From the NCBI GenBank assembly GCA_045580775.1, contig JAZNOK010000119.1, forward strand, positions 1 to 18,605: a stretch of 18,605 nucleotides of DNA. Direction: 5' to 3'. Source of the DNA: JAZMZS01 sp045580775 (GTDB taxonomy: Bacteria > Bacillota > Clostridia > Oscillospirales > CAG-272). The position numbers were made by a program, and so were the translations under genes. The notes under the pieces are model-generated. The model searched no databases. It was not told the origin of the DNA and worked only from the letters and a program-made list of their open reading frames with translations. Shown here piece after piece: positions 1-6,914 of the stretch. The stretch's first letter is position 1. The number at the start of each line of letters is the position of its first letter.

Positions 1-132
1 TACACAGGCAGATACATCGGCTACGGTGCCGCACTCGACGGAGATCTGATCCTCTCCGGAGCTACAGTATCATCAAAGGCATTCAAGGCGGCGGTATCAG
101 ATGCATTCGTTGCATTTGACTCGGTCAAGTGA
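1..132 (+). CDS. rnfG: RnfG, C-terminal fragment (ion-translocating electron transport complex subunit G)
   Basis: This is the 3' end of a gene entering from the left edge; frame 1 gives 43 residues and a TGA at 130-132. The fragment contains SGATVSS (codons 55-75), which matches the S/T-G-A-T-x-S/T motif where FMN is covalently attached to threonine in RnfG and NqrC. The flavin Thr would be codon 64-66. RnfG is a membrane-anchored subunit facing outward that passes electrons within the Rnf complex. It sits directly before rnfE, as in the rnfCDGEAB order of Clostridia, and its stop codon overlaps the rnfE ribosome binding site. The N-terminal part lies outside the window. Identification is from the motif plus gene order. 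Confidence 0.93.
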   Translation, partial: YTGRYIGYGAALDGDLILSGATVSSKAFKAAVSDAFVAFDSVK

Positions 133-143
133 GGAGGCATAAT

Positions 144-845
144 ATGAAAAATAACAAAGCATCCATCCTTCTCAAAGGTATAATCAAAGAAAACCCGGTA
201 CTCGTACTTGTACTCGGAACATGTCCGACGCTTGCTGTTACTTCAAATGTACTCGGAGCGGTGAGCATGGGACTGGCGGCTCTGTTCGTTCTTGTATGCT
301 CGAACATGGCTATCTCCGCATTAAGAAAGATAATTCCCGACAGTGTACGCATACCCTGCTACATAGTGGTTATCGCGGGATTTGTCACTATAGTAAAGCT
401 GATAGTGAAGGCTTACCTTCCCGATATCAACACGCTGCTGGGCTCTTACCTGGATCTGATAGTTGTAAACTGCATTATACTGGGGCGTGCCGAGATGTTC
501 GCACGAGAGAACAGCGTGTTCGACTCCGCTCTTGACGGAATAGGCATGGGAATCGGATTTACTCTGGCTCTTGTGTGTATGGCGACAGTGCGTGAGGTAT
601 TCGGTGCAGGCTCATGGTTCGGTATAGAGATCCCCCTGCTCTCAAGCTTCAAAATTCCCGTACTCACTCAAGCTCCCGGCGGATTTTTCGTATTCGGTAC
701 CCTGATGGCGATACTCGCCGCAGTCTCAGGCGGCAAAGCAACGAAAAAGACGGAATTTGGCTGCTCAGGCTGTCCTCAGGCAGCTGTCTGCGGCAAAACC
801 GCCTCGGGCTGCAACAATAACAAAAAGGAGGAAATGGCAATATGA
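144..845 (+). CDS. rnfE: RnfE, membrane subunit of the Rnf complex
   Basis: An integral membrane subunit of the Rnf ferredoxin:NAD+ oxidoreductase, homologous to NqrD. The 233-residue protein is almost entirely hydrophobic helices and carries the family motif LGTCPTLAVT near the N-terminus. I chose ATG 144 because a strong GAGGAGG sits at 131-137; an in-frame GTG at 129 lies inside that site and inside the rnfG stop. The end overlaps rnfA by four bases (ATGA), so the two are probably translationally coupled. The last 27 residues are odd: a soluble tail with four cysteines (C207, C210, C216, C223) spaced CxxCx5Cx6C, resembling the Cys-rich tails of some clostridial FeoB proteins. The tail's function is unknown. 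Confidence 0.96.
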   Translation: MKNNKASILLKGIIKENPVLVLVLGTCPTLAVTSNVLGAVSMGLAALFVLVCSNMAISALRKIIPDSVRIPCYIVVIAGFVTIVKLIVKAYLPDINTLLGSYLDLIVVNCIILGRAEMFARENSVFDSALDGIGMGIGFTLALVCMATVREVFGAGSWFGIEIPLLSSFKIPVLTQAPGGFFVFGTLMAILAAVSGGKATKKTEFGCSGCPQAAVCGKTASGCNNNKKEEMAI

Positions 846-1438
846 CACTGCAAAGTTTGGTAACAATACTGCTGGCAGGCATTCTCACAAACAACTATGT
901 CCTCAACCGTTTTCTCGGAATATGTCCTTTCCTCGGAGTATCTAAAAAGCTCGGGCAGGCTACCGGTATGGGAATTGCTGTTACGTTCGTAATGCTTGTA
1001 GCTACTGCAGTCACATATCCTCTGCAGATATATGTTCTCAACGCCCTCGGCATGGACTACATGCAGACGATAGTGTTCATTCTGGTTATCGCTGCTCTTG
1101 TGCAGTTTGTCGAGATGGCTCTCAAGAAATTCATCCCCTCCCTTCATGCATCTCTCGGAGTATACCTGCCTCTGATCACTACTAACTGTGCCGTGCTCGG
1201 CGTAACTATCAATAACATAAATGACGGCTACAACTTTGCTGAGTCTATGGTAAGCTCACTTGGCTGCGGACTCGGATTTTTGCTGGCTATGGTACTGTTT
1301 TCCGGAGTTCGCTCGACCCTTGAGACTGCCGATATTCCAAAGGCGTTCAGGGGACTGCCGATCACACTTGTCGCTGCCGCTATCGTTTCGCTTGCCTTCA
1401 TGGGATTCGGCGGTATAGCGGAAGGCTTGTTCGCTTAA
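842..1438 (+). CDS. rnfA: RnfA, membrane subunit of the Rnf complex
   Basis: A 198-residue integral membrane protein homologous to NqrE and related to its neighbour RnfE by ancient duplication: LGICPFLGVS here corresponds to LGTCPTLAVT in RnfE. RnfA and RnfE form the membrane core that in NQR and Rnf enzymes holds an iron-sulfur cluster between the two subunits through conserved cysteines (family knowledge). Cysteines in the CPF and TNCAVLG segments are present here. The start is ATG 842, with AAAAAGGAGG about 9-18 bases upstream inside rnfE. The length is normal for the family. The rnfB ribosome binding site overlaps this gene's TAA stop. Confidence 0.97.
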   Translation: MTLQSLVTILLAGILTNNYVLNRFLGICPFLGVSKKLGQATGMGIAVTFVMLVATAVTYPLQIYVLNALGMDYMQTIVFILVIAALVQFVEMALKKFIPSLHASLGVYLPLITTNCAVLGVTINNINDGYNFAESMVSSLGCGLGFLLAMVLFSGVRSTLETADIPKAFRGLPITLVAAAIVSLAFMGFGGIAEGLFA

Positions 1439-1451
1439 AGGAGGTATTGAA

Positions 1452-2288
1452 ATGAACGGTATTCTGATAGCCTCTGCCATTGTCGGCGGTATAGGACTTG
1501 TATGCTCGGTCATTCTCGTACTCGCGGCGAAATTTATGAGTGTTGAGAAAAACGAGACCGAAGAGAACATTCGTGCCGCCCTTCCTGGAGCAAACTGCGG
1601 TGCGTGCGGATACACAGGCTGTGACGGTTACGCATGTGCTCTTGCCGACGGAAGTGAGAAAAGAACAAACCTCTGCATTCCCGGAGCAGACGCCGCATCT
1701 AAAAAGATATCCGACATTCTCGGCGTCGAATTTGCGGATGTTATTGAACAGGTAGCATTCGTTGCCTGTGTGGGAGACTGCAACAAGTCAAAATACAAGC
1801 ATGAGTATGTCGAGAGCATCGAGAGCTGTGCGGCGGCTAACATCCTCTGGAACGGAGCCAAAGCATGCGAGCATGGGTGTCTGGGTTACGGCGACTGTGC
1901 AAAGGTATGCCCAAACGATGCTATATGTATCGAAAACGGCATAGCTCATGTTGACAGCAGAAAATGCACAGGCTGCGGACTCTGTGCCAAGGCTTGCCCA
2001 AATCACATAATCAAACTCATGCCTGATGTAGACAAGGTGGTACTTACCTGTGTCAACAAGGAAAAAGGAGCAATCGCGAGAAAGAAATGCGACAACGCAT
2101 GTATCGCATGCAAGAAATGCGAAAGATCCTGCGAGCATGATGCTATACATGTCATCGACAATCTGGCTCAAATAGACTACTCTAAGTGTGTACATTGCGA
2201 GACTTGTGCTTCGGTCTGCCCTGTGGGCTGTATACAGCTGTCCGACTTTAGAGGTATACACAAATACAGTAAAGAAGAAGCAGTCTGA
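1452..2288 (+). CDS. rnfB: RnfB, iron-sulfur electron-entry subunit of the Rnf complex
   Basis: This subunit accepts electrons from reduced ferredoxin and passes them through a chain of 4Fe-4S clusters into the membrane complex. The 278-residue protein has one N-terminal membrane helix (about 4-27). A 4Fe-4S domain follows with C49, C52, C57 and C75 in the pattern NCGACGYTGC. Ferredoxin-type cluster pairs come next, around 139-186 (CxxCGLCxxxCP type, C172-C182) and 213-260 (CIACKKCERSC and CVHCETCASVCP). It is preceded by AAAGGAGG at 1437-1444. It is the last rnf gene here; no terminator is visible before the hairpin at 2419-2491. Length and domain order are normal for clostridial RnfB. Confidence 0.97.
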   Translation: MNGILIASAIVGGIGLVCSVILVLAAKFMSVEKNETEENIRAALPGANCGACGYTGCDGYACALADGSEKRTNLCIPGADAASKKISDILGVEFADVIEQVAFVACVGDCNKSKYKHEYVESIESCAAANILWNGAKACEHGCLGYGDCAKVCPNDAICIENGIAHVDSRKCTGCGLCAKACPNHIIKLMPDVDKVVLTCVNKEKGAIARKKCDNACIACKKCERSCEHDAIHVIDNLAQIDYSKCVHCETCASVCPVGCIQLSDFRGIHKYSKEEAV

Positions 2289-2418
2289 CAATCAGCTTCT
2301 CATGTAATTACTGCATACAATACAGCGGGCAAACGAACGCATTTATCGTCTCACCGATGTTCAGCTGTGTTTGCAGGCCTGTATGTCAGAGACTGAAAAA
2401 CGAAATTCAAAAAGATGT
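2289..2418. other. rnfB to NusG-domain gene spacer
   Basis: This spacer holds no recognisable gene, promoter or terminator. An open frame continues upstream of the chosen NusG-domain start (TTG 2371, ATG 2383), but neither codon has a good ribosome binding site, so I treat the stretch as untranslated. The gene that follows may be read through from rnf. Confidence 0.5.
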
Positions 2419-2492
2419 AAAAAAGCAGAAGGCGGTGATTTTTTGAACAAAGCAAAAGCTGTATTCAAAAAAGGCGACCTTCTGCTTTTTTT
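2419..2492 (+). promoter_or_regulatory. Long nested hairpin with U tract covering the RBS and TTG start of the NusG-domain gene
   Basis: The outer arms 2419-2432 and 2478-2491 are perfect 14-base inverted repeats (AAAAAAGCAGAAGG and its complement). The inner arms 2439-2447 and 2464-2472 (TTTTTTGAA / TTCAAAAAA) are a perfect 9-base repeat, and AGC/GCT at 2451-2453 and 2458-2460 can close a four-base loop. The right outer arm ends in seven T residues. The ribosome binding site AAGGCGGTGA (2429-2438) and TTG start (2443) lie inside the structure. It could terminate rnf transcripts, limit translation of the downstream gene, or both. The pairing is seen in the sequence; the role is inferred. Confidence 0.6.
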
Positions 2493-2793
2493 GTTTGTTT
2501 TGGCAGTTGGGATCCTGATGCTTGTATTTACGCTTCTGCCAAAGGATATGGGAAGCTGTGTCACAGTTAAGTCAAACGGAGAAACCGTAGGTCAATACAG
2601 GCTCTCTGACACACTGGAGCTAACTGTCACATCCTCCTCAGGAGGTCAAAACGTACTGGTGATAGAGGACGGTGCAGCTTACATCAAGCATGCCGACTGT
2701 CCTGACAGACTGTGTATGCATCAAGGCAGGATATCCGAATCAGGAGATACTTTGATATGCCTTCCCAATCGCATGAGCGTAACGGTAAACTAG
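2443..2793 (+). CDS. NusG domain II-containing small membrane-anchored protein
   Basis: A 116-residue protein with a short basic N-terminus, one membrane helix (about 12-33) and an exported NusG domain II (about 38-114). The family's cysteine signature is intact: CPDRLC (C86, C91) and CLPN (C106), after a VxVxxNGxxxGxYxL strand pattern. It is not the transcription factor NusG. Such stand-alone domain II proteins often sit near Rnf and FMN-transferase genes in Clostridia, so a role in redox or flavoprotein maturation is plausible but unproven. I chose TTG 2443 because AAGGCGGTGA (9 of 10 matches to the anti-Shine-Dalgarno complement) lies 5 bases before it, and because the protein then begins with the usual basic-plus-helix N-terminus. 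Start and RBS are inside a hairpin. Confidence 0.88.
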   Translation: MNKAKAVFKKGDLLLFLFVLAVGILMLVFTLLPKDMGSCVTVKSNGETVGQYRLSDTLELTVTSSSGGQNVLVIEDGAAYIKHADCPDRLCMHQGRISESGDTLICLPNRMSVTVN

Positions 2794-2818
2794 CGGCTCT
2801 TCTCAGCTATAGAAAAAT

Positions 2819-2861
2819 GCGGAAGACTCCTTATGTTCTAAGGACATCTTCCGCTTTTTTT
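2819..2861. terminator. Bidirectional intrinsic terminator between the NusG-domain gene and the pilus operon
   Basis: GCGGAAGA (2819-2826) pairs with TCTTCCGC (2847-2854), with an inner TCCTTA/TAAGGA stem and a small internal loop. Seven T residues follow on the plus strand (2855-2861). On the minus strand the same stem is followed by a T-rich tract (complement of 2812-2818). It lies 25 bases past the NusG-domain stop and 10-17 bases past the end of the last pilus gene, so it can serve both convergent units. Confidence 0.88.
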
Positions 2862-2870
2862 GTTATTGAT

Positions 2871-3464
2871 CTATCTATCGCACAAAACTACCGTATATCC
2901 GCCTCCGTAGCTGTTACGTGCAAATAAAACCAGCTCTGCACCGTCCTCAGTAAGAGTGTCGGTCGATGCATCATCTGTCAGTTTGACATCCCTTATACTG
3001 TATGAATACCTCATACCTGTCATGTCGGTTACGTACACGGTATCGGATGAGCTGATAGACTTCATAAAGTCAAACTGCCCTGCGGCATCGCCTCCTCCGA
3101 TAACGAGACTTCCGTCATAAATGCTGCCCATGTATCTGCAAGGATAAAGGCTCAGCCTTGCTTTGTTCCAAGAGGCATATACAGGCAGGGTAGCGTTGTA
3201 TTTCGGTATTTCTACTACTCCGCAAAAATCCGCCCCGTCAATGCTGACTGTCGGCATTGTCATATCTATTCTGTCATCAGCGGCGGCATTCTTCACCTCA
3301 GGCATCAGAGAAAACAGTCTGTTTGCCGTTGTATACGCATCCCGAGCCGCTTTGTTCCCGATCACAGCAGACACACTCACCGCCGCCGCTGCTGCAACTA
3401 TCAGTAATATTCCGAGTATCATCAAAGCAAGCGTGAGCTTGCTCGTTTTTTTCTCTTTATTCAT
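2871..3464 (-). CDS. Sortase-fold protein lacking the catalytic His, Cys and Arg (putative pseudosortase)
   Basis: A 197-residue protein with a cytoplasmic basic N-terminus, one membrane helix (about 10-35) and an exported domain that follows the sortase pattern. The pattern includes GVVEIPKYNATLPVY near 82-96 (sortases: G.i.IPki...lpVy), then SLVIGGG..AGQFDFM (119-134), DTVYVTDMTGMRYSYSI (141-157) and ELVLFARNSYGGGYTVVLC (177-195). At the sites where sortases carry GH, TC and R, this protein has Gly125, Ala182-Arg183 and Tyr190. All three catalytic positions are therefore substituted while the frame is intact. ATG 3464 overlaps the minor pilin stop (ATGA), so it is coupled to pilus expression. 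It is the last gene of the operon. Assembly factor, chaperone or regulator of SrtC are guesses; a diverged active enzyme is unlikely without the Cys. Confidence 0.75.
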   Translation of the reverse strand: MNKEKKTSKLTLALMILGILLIVAAAAAVSVSAVIGNKAARDAYTTANRLFSLMPEVKNAAADDRIDMTMPTVSIDGADFCGVVEIPKYNATLPVYASWNKARLSLYPCRYMGSIYDGSLVIGGGDAAGQFDFMKSISSSDTVYVTDMTGMRYSYSIRDVKLTDDASTDTLTEDGAELVLFARNSYGGGYTVVLCDR

Positions 3465-4384
3465 CGCTCACGCCTCTGACGCAACACGGCTACCGCGATA
3501 AGAGCCACTCCCGACACACACAGTACCAATACATAATGCCACAGCGGCTCTGTATCCCCTGTAAACGGCGGTTGTTCTGCTATATCACGAATATTTGTGA
3601 TAACGATCGTTTTTCCATCCGAGTCTACCGTTACCTTGTATCCGTCGGGAACGTTTCTTTCGACTGCACTCCAGATGCTCTTGTCATCTGAGGCTGTCCA
3701 GCTGTAACACCAGTCGTTCTCAGCACTCAGACGCACGCTTTCCACAAGCACCCCATCTCTGAATATATCCACATCCACCCCATCAGGTCTGCCCGCGGAG
3801 TCCGAGGAATCCTTCCACTGCTTTACTACCTTGTATACAGTTTCACTCGGAGTAGGTGTATATGACCGCTGTTTCGGTATGGCTGTCACATCATAAATGT
3901 ATTCACCGTTGCCGTCAACAGAGGGCACTGCGGTGATAAAATCCTCAAAGACAGTCACACGCTCATCCGTCTCGTGACGCACGGCAAGAGTCAGATACAG
4001 CCCCGTAGTGATATTTTCGTAACTGACCTTTCCCTCGCTGTCTGTGACTTTTGTATAATGCGGTACGATAGAATCGGCGGTTATATAAGAAGACAGCGTA
4101 GCTGTGATCTTTTTCCACTCTGCTTGGCTTCTCACATCATGTATTCTGACCGGATATTTTTGAAATTCGGTGCATAGCTCAAACTCGCCGTCCGAACGCA
4201 GCTGTGCTATCTTGTAAGTTTGTATACGGAGTCCCCGGTATACTTGCGAGTTGTGTGTATAGCAGAGAGTAAGCGAGCATGGGTGAGATGTATCAAGCGG
4301 CTCTGCTCCCGCATATATAACGCAAAAAAACGCCGCTGTACAAATAACCGTGCACAGCAAAAAAAGCGATATCAACTTTTTCAT
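3461..4384 (-). CDS. LPXTG-like minor/basal pilin with Cna_B domain
   Basis: A 307-residue secreted, wall-sorted protein. The signal peptide covers about 1-27 (MKKLISLF then a hydrophobic core, cleavage near AGA). An N-terminal pilin-like domain runs to about 175, and a Cna_B (SpaA-type) domain from about 180 to 265 begins VYKVVKQWKDSSD and contains AVERNVPDGYKV, where the Glu sits like the isopeptide E-box acid. The C-terminal sorting signal is PPFTG (272-276), then a membrane helix and RQRRER. The non-canonical motif differs from LPETG and LPQTG in the other two pilins, which fits a base subunit. The start ATG shares one base with the srtC stop (TAATG), with AGGAG just upstream. It overlaps the pseudosortase start. 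Base rather than side-decorating subunit is inference. Confidence 0.85.
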   Translation of the reverse strand: MKKLISLFLLCTVICTAAFFCVIYAGAEPLDTSHPCSLTLCYTHNSQVYRGLRIQTYKIAQLRSDGEFELCTEFQKYPVRIHDVRSQAEWKKITATLSSYITADSIVPHYTKVTDSEGKVSYENITTGLYLTLAVRHETDERVTVFEDFITAVPSVDGNGEYIYDVTAIPKQRSYTPTPSETVYKVVKQWKDSSDSAGRPDGVDVDIFRDGVLVESVRLSAENDWCYSWTASDDKSIWSAVERNVPDGYKVTVDSDGKTIVITNIRDIAEQPPFTGDTEPLWHYVLVLCVSGVALIAVAVLRQRRER

Positions 4385-5220
4385 TACGTTTCATCTCCTG
4401 TATTTTCTTTTTTTGCAGGCTTAAAGAGGACTATCATCATCAGCACAAACAACATAGGCAAAGCAACAACGGGCGTTACTATAAGCGAGTCTATCAGATG
4501 TGCGTCCGAGCGTACATATATGTTTCTCTGCTGCATAGAGTCAATTATTCTTCCGCGTACAAGCAGCCTATGCGTATTTATACCGTATGGAGTGCAGGTA
4601 AGCAATGTGCAATATTCTTTTCCTGCTGATATGGTTATATCAGAGGTATCGGTAGGTAATACGGTCTTGATCTGATCTACCTGATACGTAAAGGTACGGT
4701 CAAATATGGTAAAGTCAAACGTATCTCCGAGCTCCATCCTGTCAAGATGGGTAAAGAGCGTAGCATTAGGTAATCCTCGGTGTGCAGACACTACTGCATG
4801 AGTATTCTCTCCTCCTATAGGAAAGCTAGTCCCCTCAATATGCCCTGCTGCCACGCCAAGCACGCTTTCGCTCGTACCGTGATACAAAGGCAGCTCTACT
4901 CCTATCTTTTCTATAGAGATATACCCCATCATTCCGTTTCCGCTTAGATCAAGTATATCGTAGTAACCGCCGATCTCTCCATACTCAAAAAGCGGCATCG
5001 GCAAAGCCGCAAGGGCTGTATTATATTCCTCGGCACGCTCGAAATATGCATCGTAATCCTCTTTTGGCATATTGGCGAGCATCTTTTCATAGTCGGTAAT
5101 TGCCATCGACTGTGTGCGTGAGTTCCAATAGGAGCTTATCGCGGGATACAGCATTACGGAGAGACCTATGAAAAAAAACAGCAAAAGTATGAAGGTAGAC
5201 CATTTATTCTTCTTTTTCAT
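4384..5220 (-). CDS. Class C (pilus-polymerising) sortase
   Basis: A membrane transpeptidase that cuts the pilin LPXTG motif and joins it to a lysine of the next pilin subunit. It has 278 residues, an N-terminal helix (about 8-29) and a C-terminal helix (about 238-265), the two-anchor layout of class C. The catalytic residues are all present: H147 (SAHRGLPNA), C209 (LLTCTPYGINTHR) and R218. The class C signatures MGYISIEKIGVELPLYHGT and AGHIEGTSFPIGG are clear. The segment where class C enzymes usually hold the lid motif DP(F/W) reads LPMPLFEYGE (73-82), with no DP(F/W), so the lid may be altered. ATG 5220 follows GGGAG. The gene is separated from the major pilin by a stable hairpin. Confidence 0.95.
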   Translation of the reverse strand: MKKKNKWSTFILLLFFFIGLSVMLYPAISSYWNSRTQSMAITDYEKMLANMPKEDYDAYFERAEEYNTALAALPMPLFEYGEIGGYYDILDLSGNGMMGYISIEKIGVELPLYHGTSESVLGVAAGHIEGTSFPIGGENTHAVVSAHRGLPNATLFTHLDRMELGDTFDFTIFDRTFTYQVDQIKTVLPTDTSDITISAGKEYCTLLTCTPYGINTHRLLVRGRIIDSMQQRNIYVRSDAHLIDSLIVTPVVALPMLFVLMMIVLFKPAKKENTGDET

Positions 5221-5248
5221 ACGCTTCTCCCTGATCCTGTATTTGATC

Positions 5249-5277
5249 CGGACACGGGAACAGAGTTCCCGTGTCCG
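5249..5277 (-). promoter_or_regulatory. Perfect 13-bp hairpin between major pilin and sortase genes
   Basis: Arms 5249-5261 and 5265-5277 are perfectly complementary (CGGACACGGGAAC and complement) around a three-base loop, and GC-rich. On the transcribed strand the stem is followed by GGATCAAATAC, not a T tract, so it is a poor terminator. It could protect the 3' end of the pilin mRNA or reduce read-through into srtC, giving much pilin and little sortase. The function is inferred. Confidence 0.6.
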
Positions 5278-5301
5278 TTATCAAAACGCAATTAGTGTAA
5301 A

Positions 5302-6828
5302 TTAGCCGAGCTTGGACATTCTCTTCTTGGATACAAGAACTACTCCTGTAGCTACGACCATAAGTCCGCCTACGAGAACGAACATCATAGTACCAAAGCC
5401 ACCTGTCTCGGGAAGAACGGAACCTGACTTGTTGATTACCTGAACTCCGGAACCGACAGAGTAGATACCGTCGAGGAAGGATGCATCAAGGTTGCCGTCT
5501 GCGATAATGAACTTCTGGCGGTGGGCAAGCTTGTTAAAGCCGGCAGGAACGTCGATCTCCTCAAGGTAATATGTACCGTTGTCAAATCCGACCAGACGAG
5601 CCTTTCCTCCGATCATCGAGATCTTGACACCTGTCTCATCAGCTCTTGCACGGCGATAGGTCACACCGTCATCCATGAGAACAACAGCAACCTCGTTTCC
5701 GCCTGTTGCAGCGTCGTAGATCTTAAATGTTGCACCCTCGATAAGGTTGCTCGATGCGTCGGTCTTGATAAGGTCAAAGCCATAGGTAAAGGTCTCGGTC
5801 TTGTCCTCTGTAGTGTAATGATGATCACCGTACTCAAGCTTAGCTTCGTTAATGTTAGCGGAAGCTATAAGTGCATTTCTGTTGAGCATACCGTCATAGT
5901 GAACTATGATCTTGTCGTTGACATCAAGTCCGTCTATAAAGTCGTCAGAGAAGTGAACCTCAAAGGTACAATCCCAGTCCTCAGAAGCATCGTGTGCGTC
6001 GGCAGCAATATCATCATCGGTAGCATCGGTGATACCGGCCTTGGTGAGAACATAGTAATCTGTGCCTGCAACAAGTGTGCGGTCGTTTGCGTGATCTGCA
6101 GGATCAACATACTGGATATCTGTAACACCCTTGAAGGTGATACCTTCGCTCATATCATCGTGAAGAACAAAGTTCTGTGCACCGTCGTGAACAGAGATAG
6201 TCACACGGAAGTTAACGGTCTGTCCGATATCAGCTGTGCTGTTTGCTCCCCATTGATCTGTGGAGTCCTCTTTTACCTGCTTGTCGATAGAGGGAACTCC
6301 GTTCTTTACGTTGATAACTGCATTGGGGTTTGTGGTGGTAAGTCCGCAGAGTGCTCCGACAGAGGAGTCTACGAGATACCAACCAAGCTCAAGTCCTGTA
6401 AACTTTCCAAGAGTGCCGTCGATAGTGAACTCGCCCGCATTCTTAGTGCTTCTGACAGGAGCGATGCCGTTTGCCTTTGCAAAAGCAAGTGCAAGCTGAG
6501 CAAATGCAGCTACGCTTGCATCATCATCGCCGTTGATCCAGGTAACGTAGCCCTGAGCGTCGATAGCAACGTAATCAAAAGCACCTGTTCCTGCTTTAAA
6601 GAAATCCACCCAGTTCTCATTTACCTTGTAGGAATAAGCACCTGAGGTGTTGTTGTAGCTCTCGAGGTAGAGCAGCTTGTACGTCTCGTAAGTAGCGTCA
6701 GCGTTAGCTCCGTTAATGGTGATGGTTCCGTTCGCCTCAAGAGTTGAGGGGTCTGCAGCAAATGCACTGAGAGAGCATACTGATGCGAGCATCAGTGCTG
6801 CGAGAAGAATTGCAAAAAACTTTTTCAT
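5302..6828 (-). CDS. LPETG major pilin (isopeptide-forming fimbrial shaft protein)
   Basis: The likely shaft subunit of a sortase-built pilus, 508 residues long. The signal peptide is 1-24 (MKKFFAILLAAL...AFA). An N-terminal domain (about 30-175) ends in VINVKNGVPSIDKQV, the place where the pilin-motif lysine usually lies. A fimbrial D2-type domain follows (about 180-340), ending in NINEAKLEYGD. A SpaA/Cna_B domain comes next (about 345-465), starting FDLIKTD and ending in the E-box YYLEEIDVPAGF with E424. The sorting signal LPETG is at 472-476, followed by a helix and a basic tail. Lys-Asn isopeptide bonds are expected from the family. It sits just before srtC, its presumed enzyme. AAAGGA precedes ATG 6828. 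The exact pilin lysine is not certain. Confidence 0.93.
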   Translation of the reverse strand: MKKFFAILLAALMLASVCSLSAFAADPSTLEANGTITINGANADATYETYKLLYLESYNNTSGAYSYKVNENWVDFFKAGTGAFDYVAIDAQGYVTWINGDDDASVAAFAQLALAFAKANGIAPVRSTKNAGEFTIDGTLGKFTGLELGWYLVDSSVGALCGLTTTNPNAVINVKNGVPSIDKQVKEDSTDQWGANSTADIGQTVNFRVTISVHDGAQNFVLHDDMSEGITFKGVTDIQYVDPADHANDRTLVAGTDYYVLTKAGITDATDDDIAADAHDASEDWDCTFEVHFSDDFIDGLDVNDKIIVHYDGMLNRNALIASANINEAKLEYGDHHYTTEDKTETFTYGFDLIKTDASSNLIEGATFKIYDAATGGNEVAVVLMDDGVTYRRARADETGVKISMIGGKARLVGFDNGTYYLEEIDVPAGFNKLAHRQKFIIADGNLDASFLDGIYSVGSGVQVINKSGSVLPETGGFGTMMFVLVGGLMVVATGVVLVSKKRMSKLG

Positions 6829-6870
6829 TTTTTTCTTTCCTTTCTGTTTTTTTATTTTTTGCTTTTAAAT

Positions 6871-6898
6871 TTTATAATGTTGCATTTCTCGGCGTCAG
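6871..6898 (-). promoter_or_regulatory. Weak candidate internal promoter for the major pilin gene
   Basis: On the minus strand CTGACG (6898-6893) and TATAAA (6876-6871) are spaced by 16 bases, in the 86-base gap between the tip adhesin stop and the pilin start. The -10 is 5/6 and the -35 is 4/6 to consensus. An extra promoter here would raise major pilin over the tip protein, which the biology needs. The rest of the gap is A-rich leader. Confidence 0.3.
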
Positions 6899-6914
6899 TA
6901 TTGCCGAATGGAGG

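Noticed and set aside
2371..2442. Longer NusG-domain protein starting at TTG 2371 or ATG 2383
   Set aside because: Neither codon has a ribosome binding site, and the added residues are polar and unlike the usual N-terminus; TTG 2443 has a near-perfect site.
5521..6645. 374-residue open frame antisense to the major pilin
   Set aside because: It has no ribosome binding site, is Cys/Val/Ser-rich with no recognisable motif, and lies opposite a clear pilin gene; it is a by-product of the pilin's codon use.
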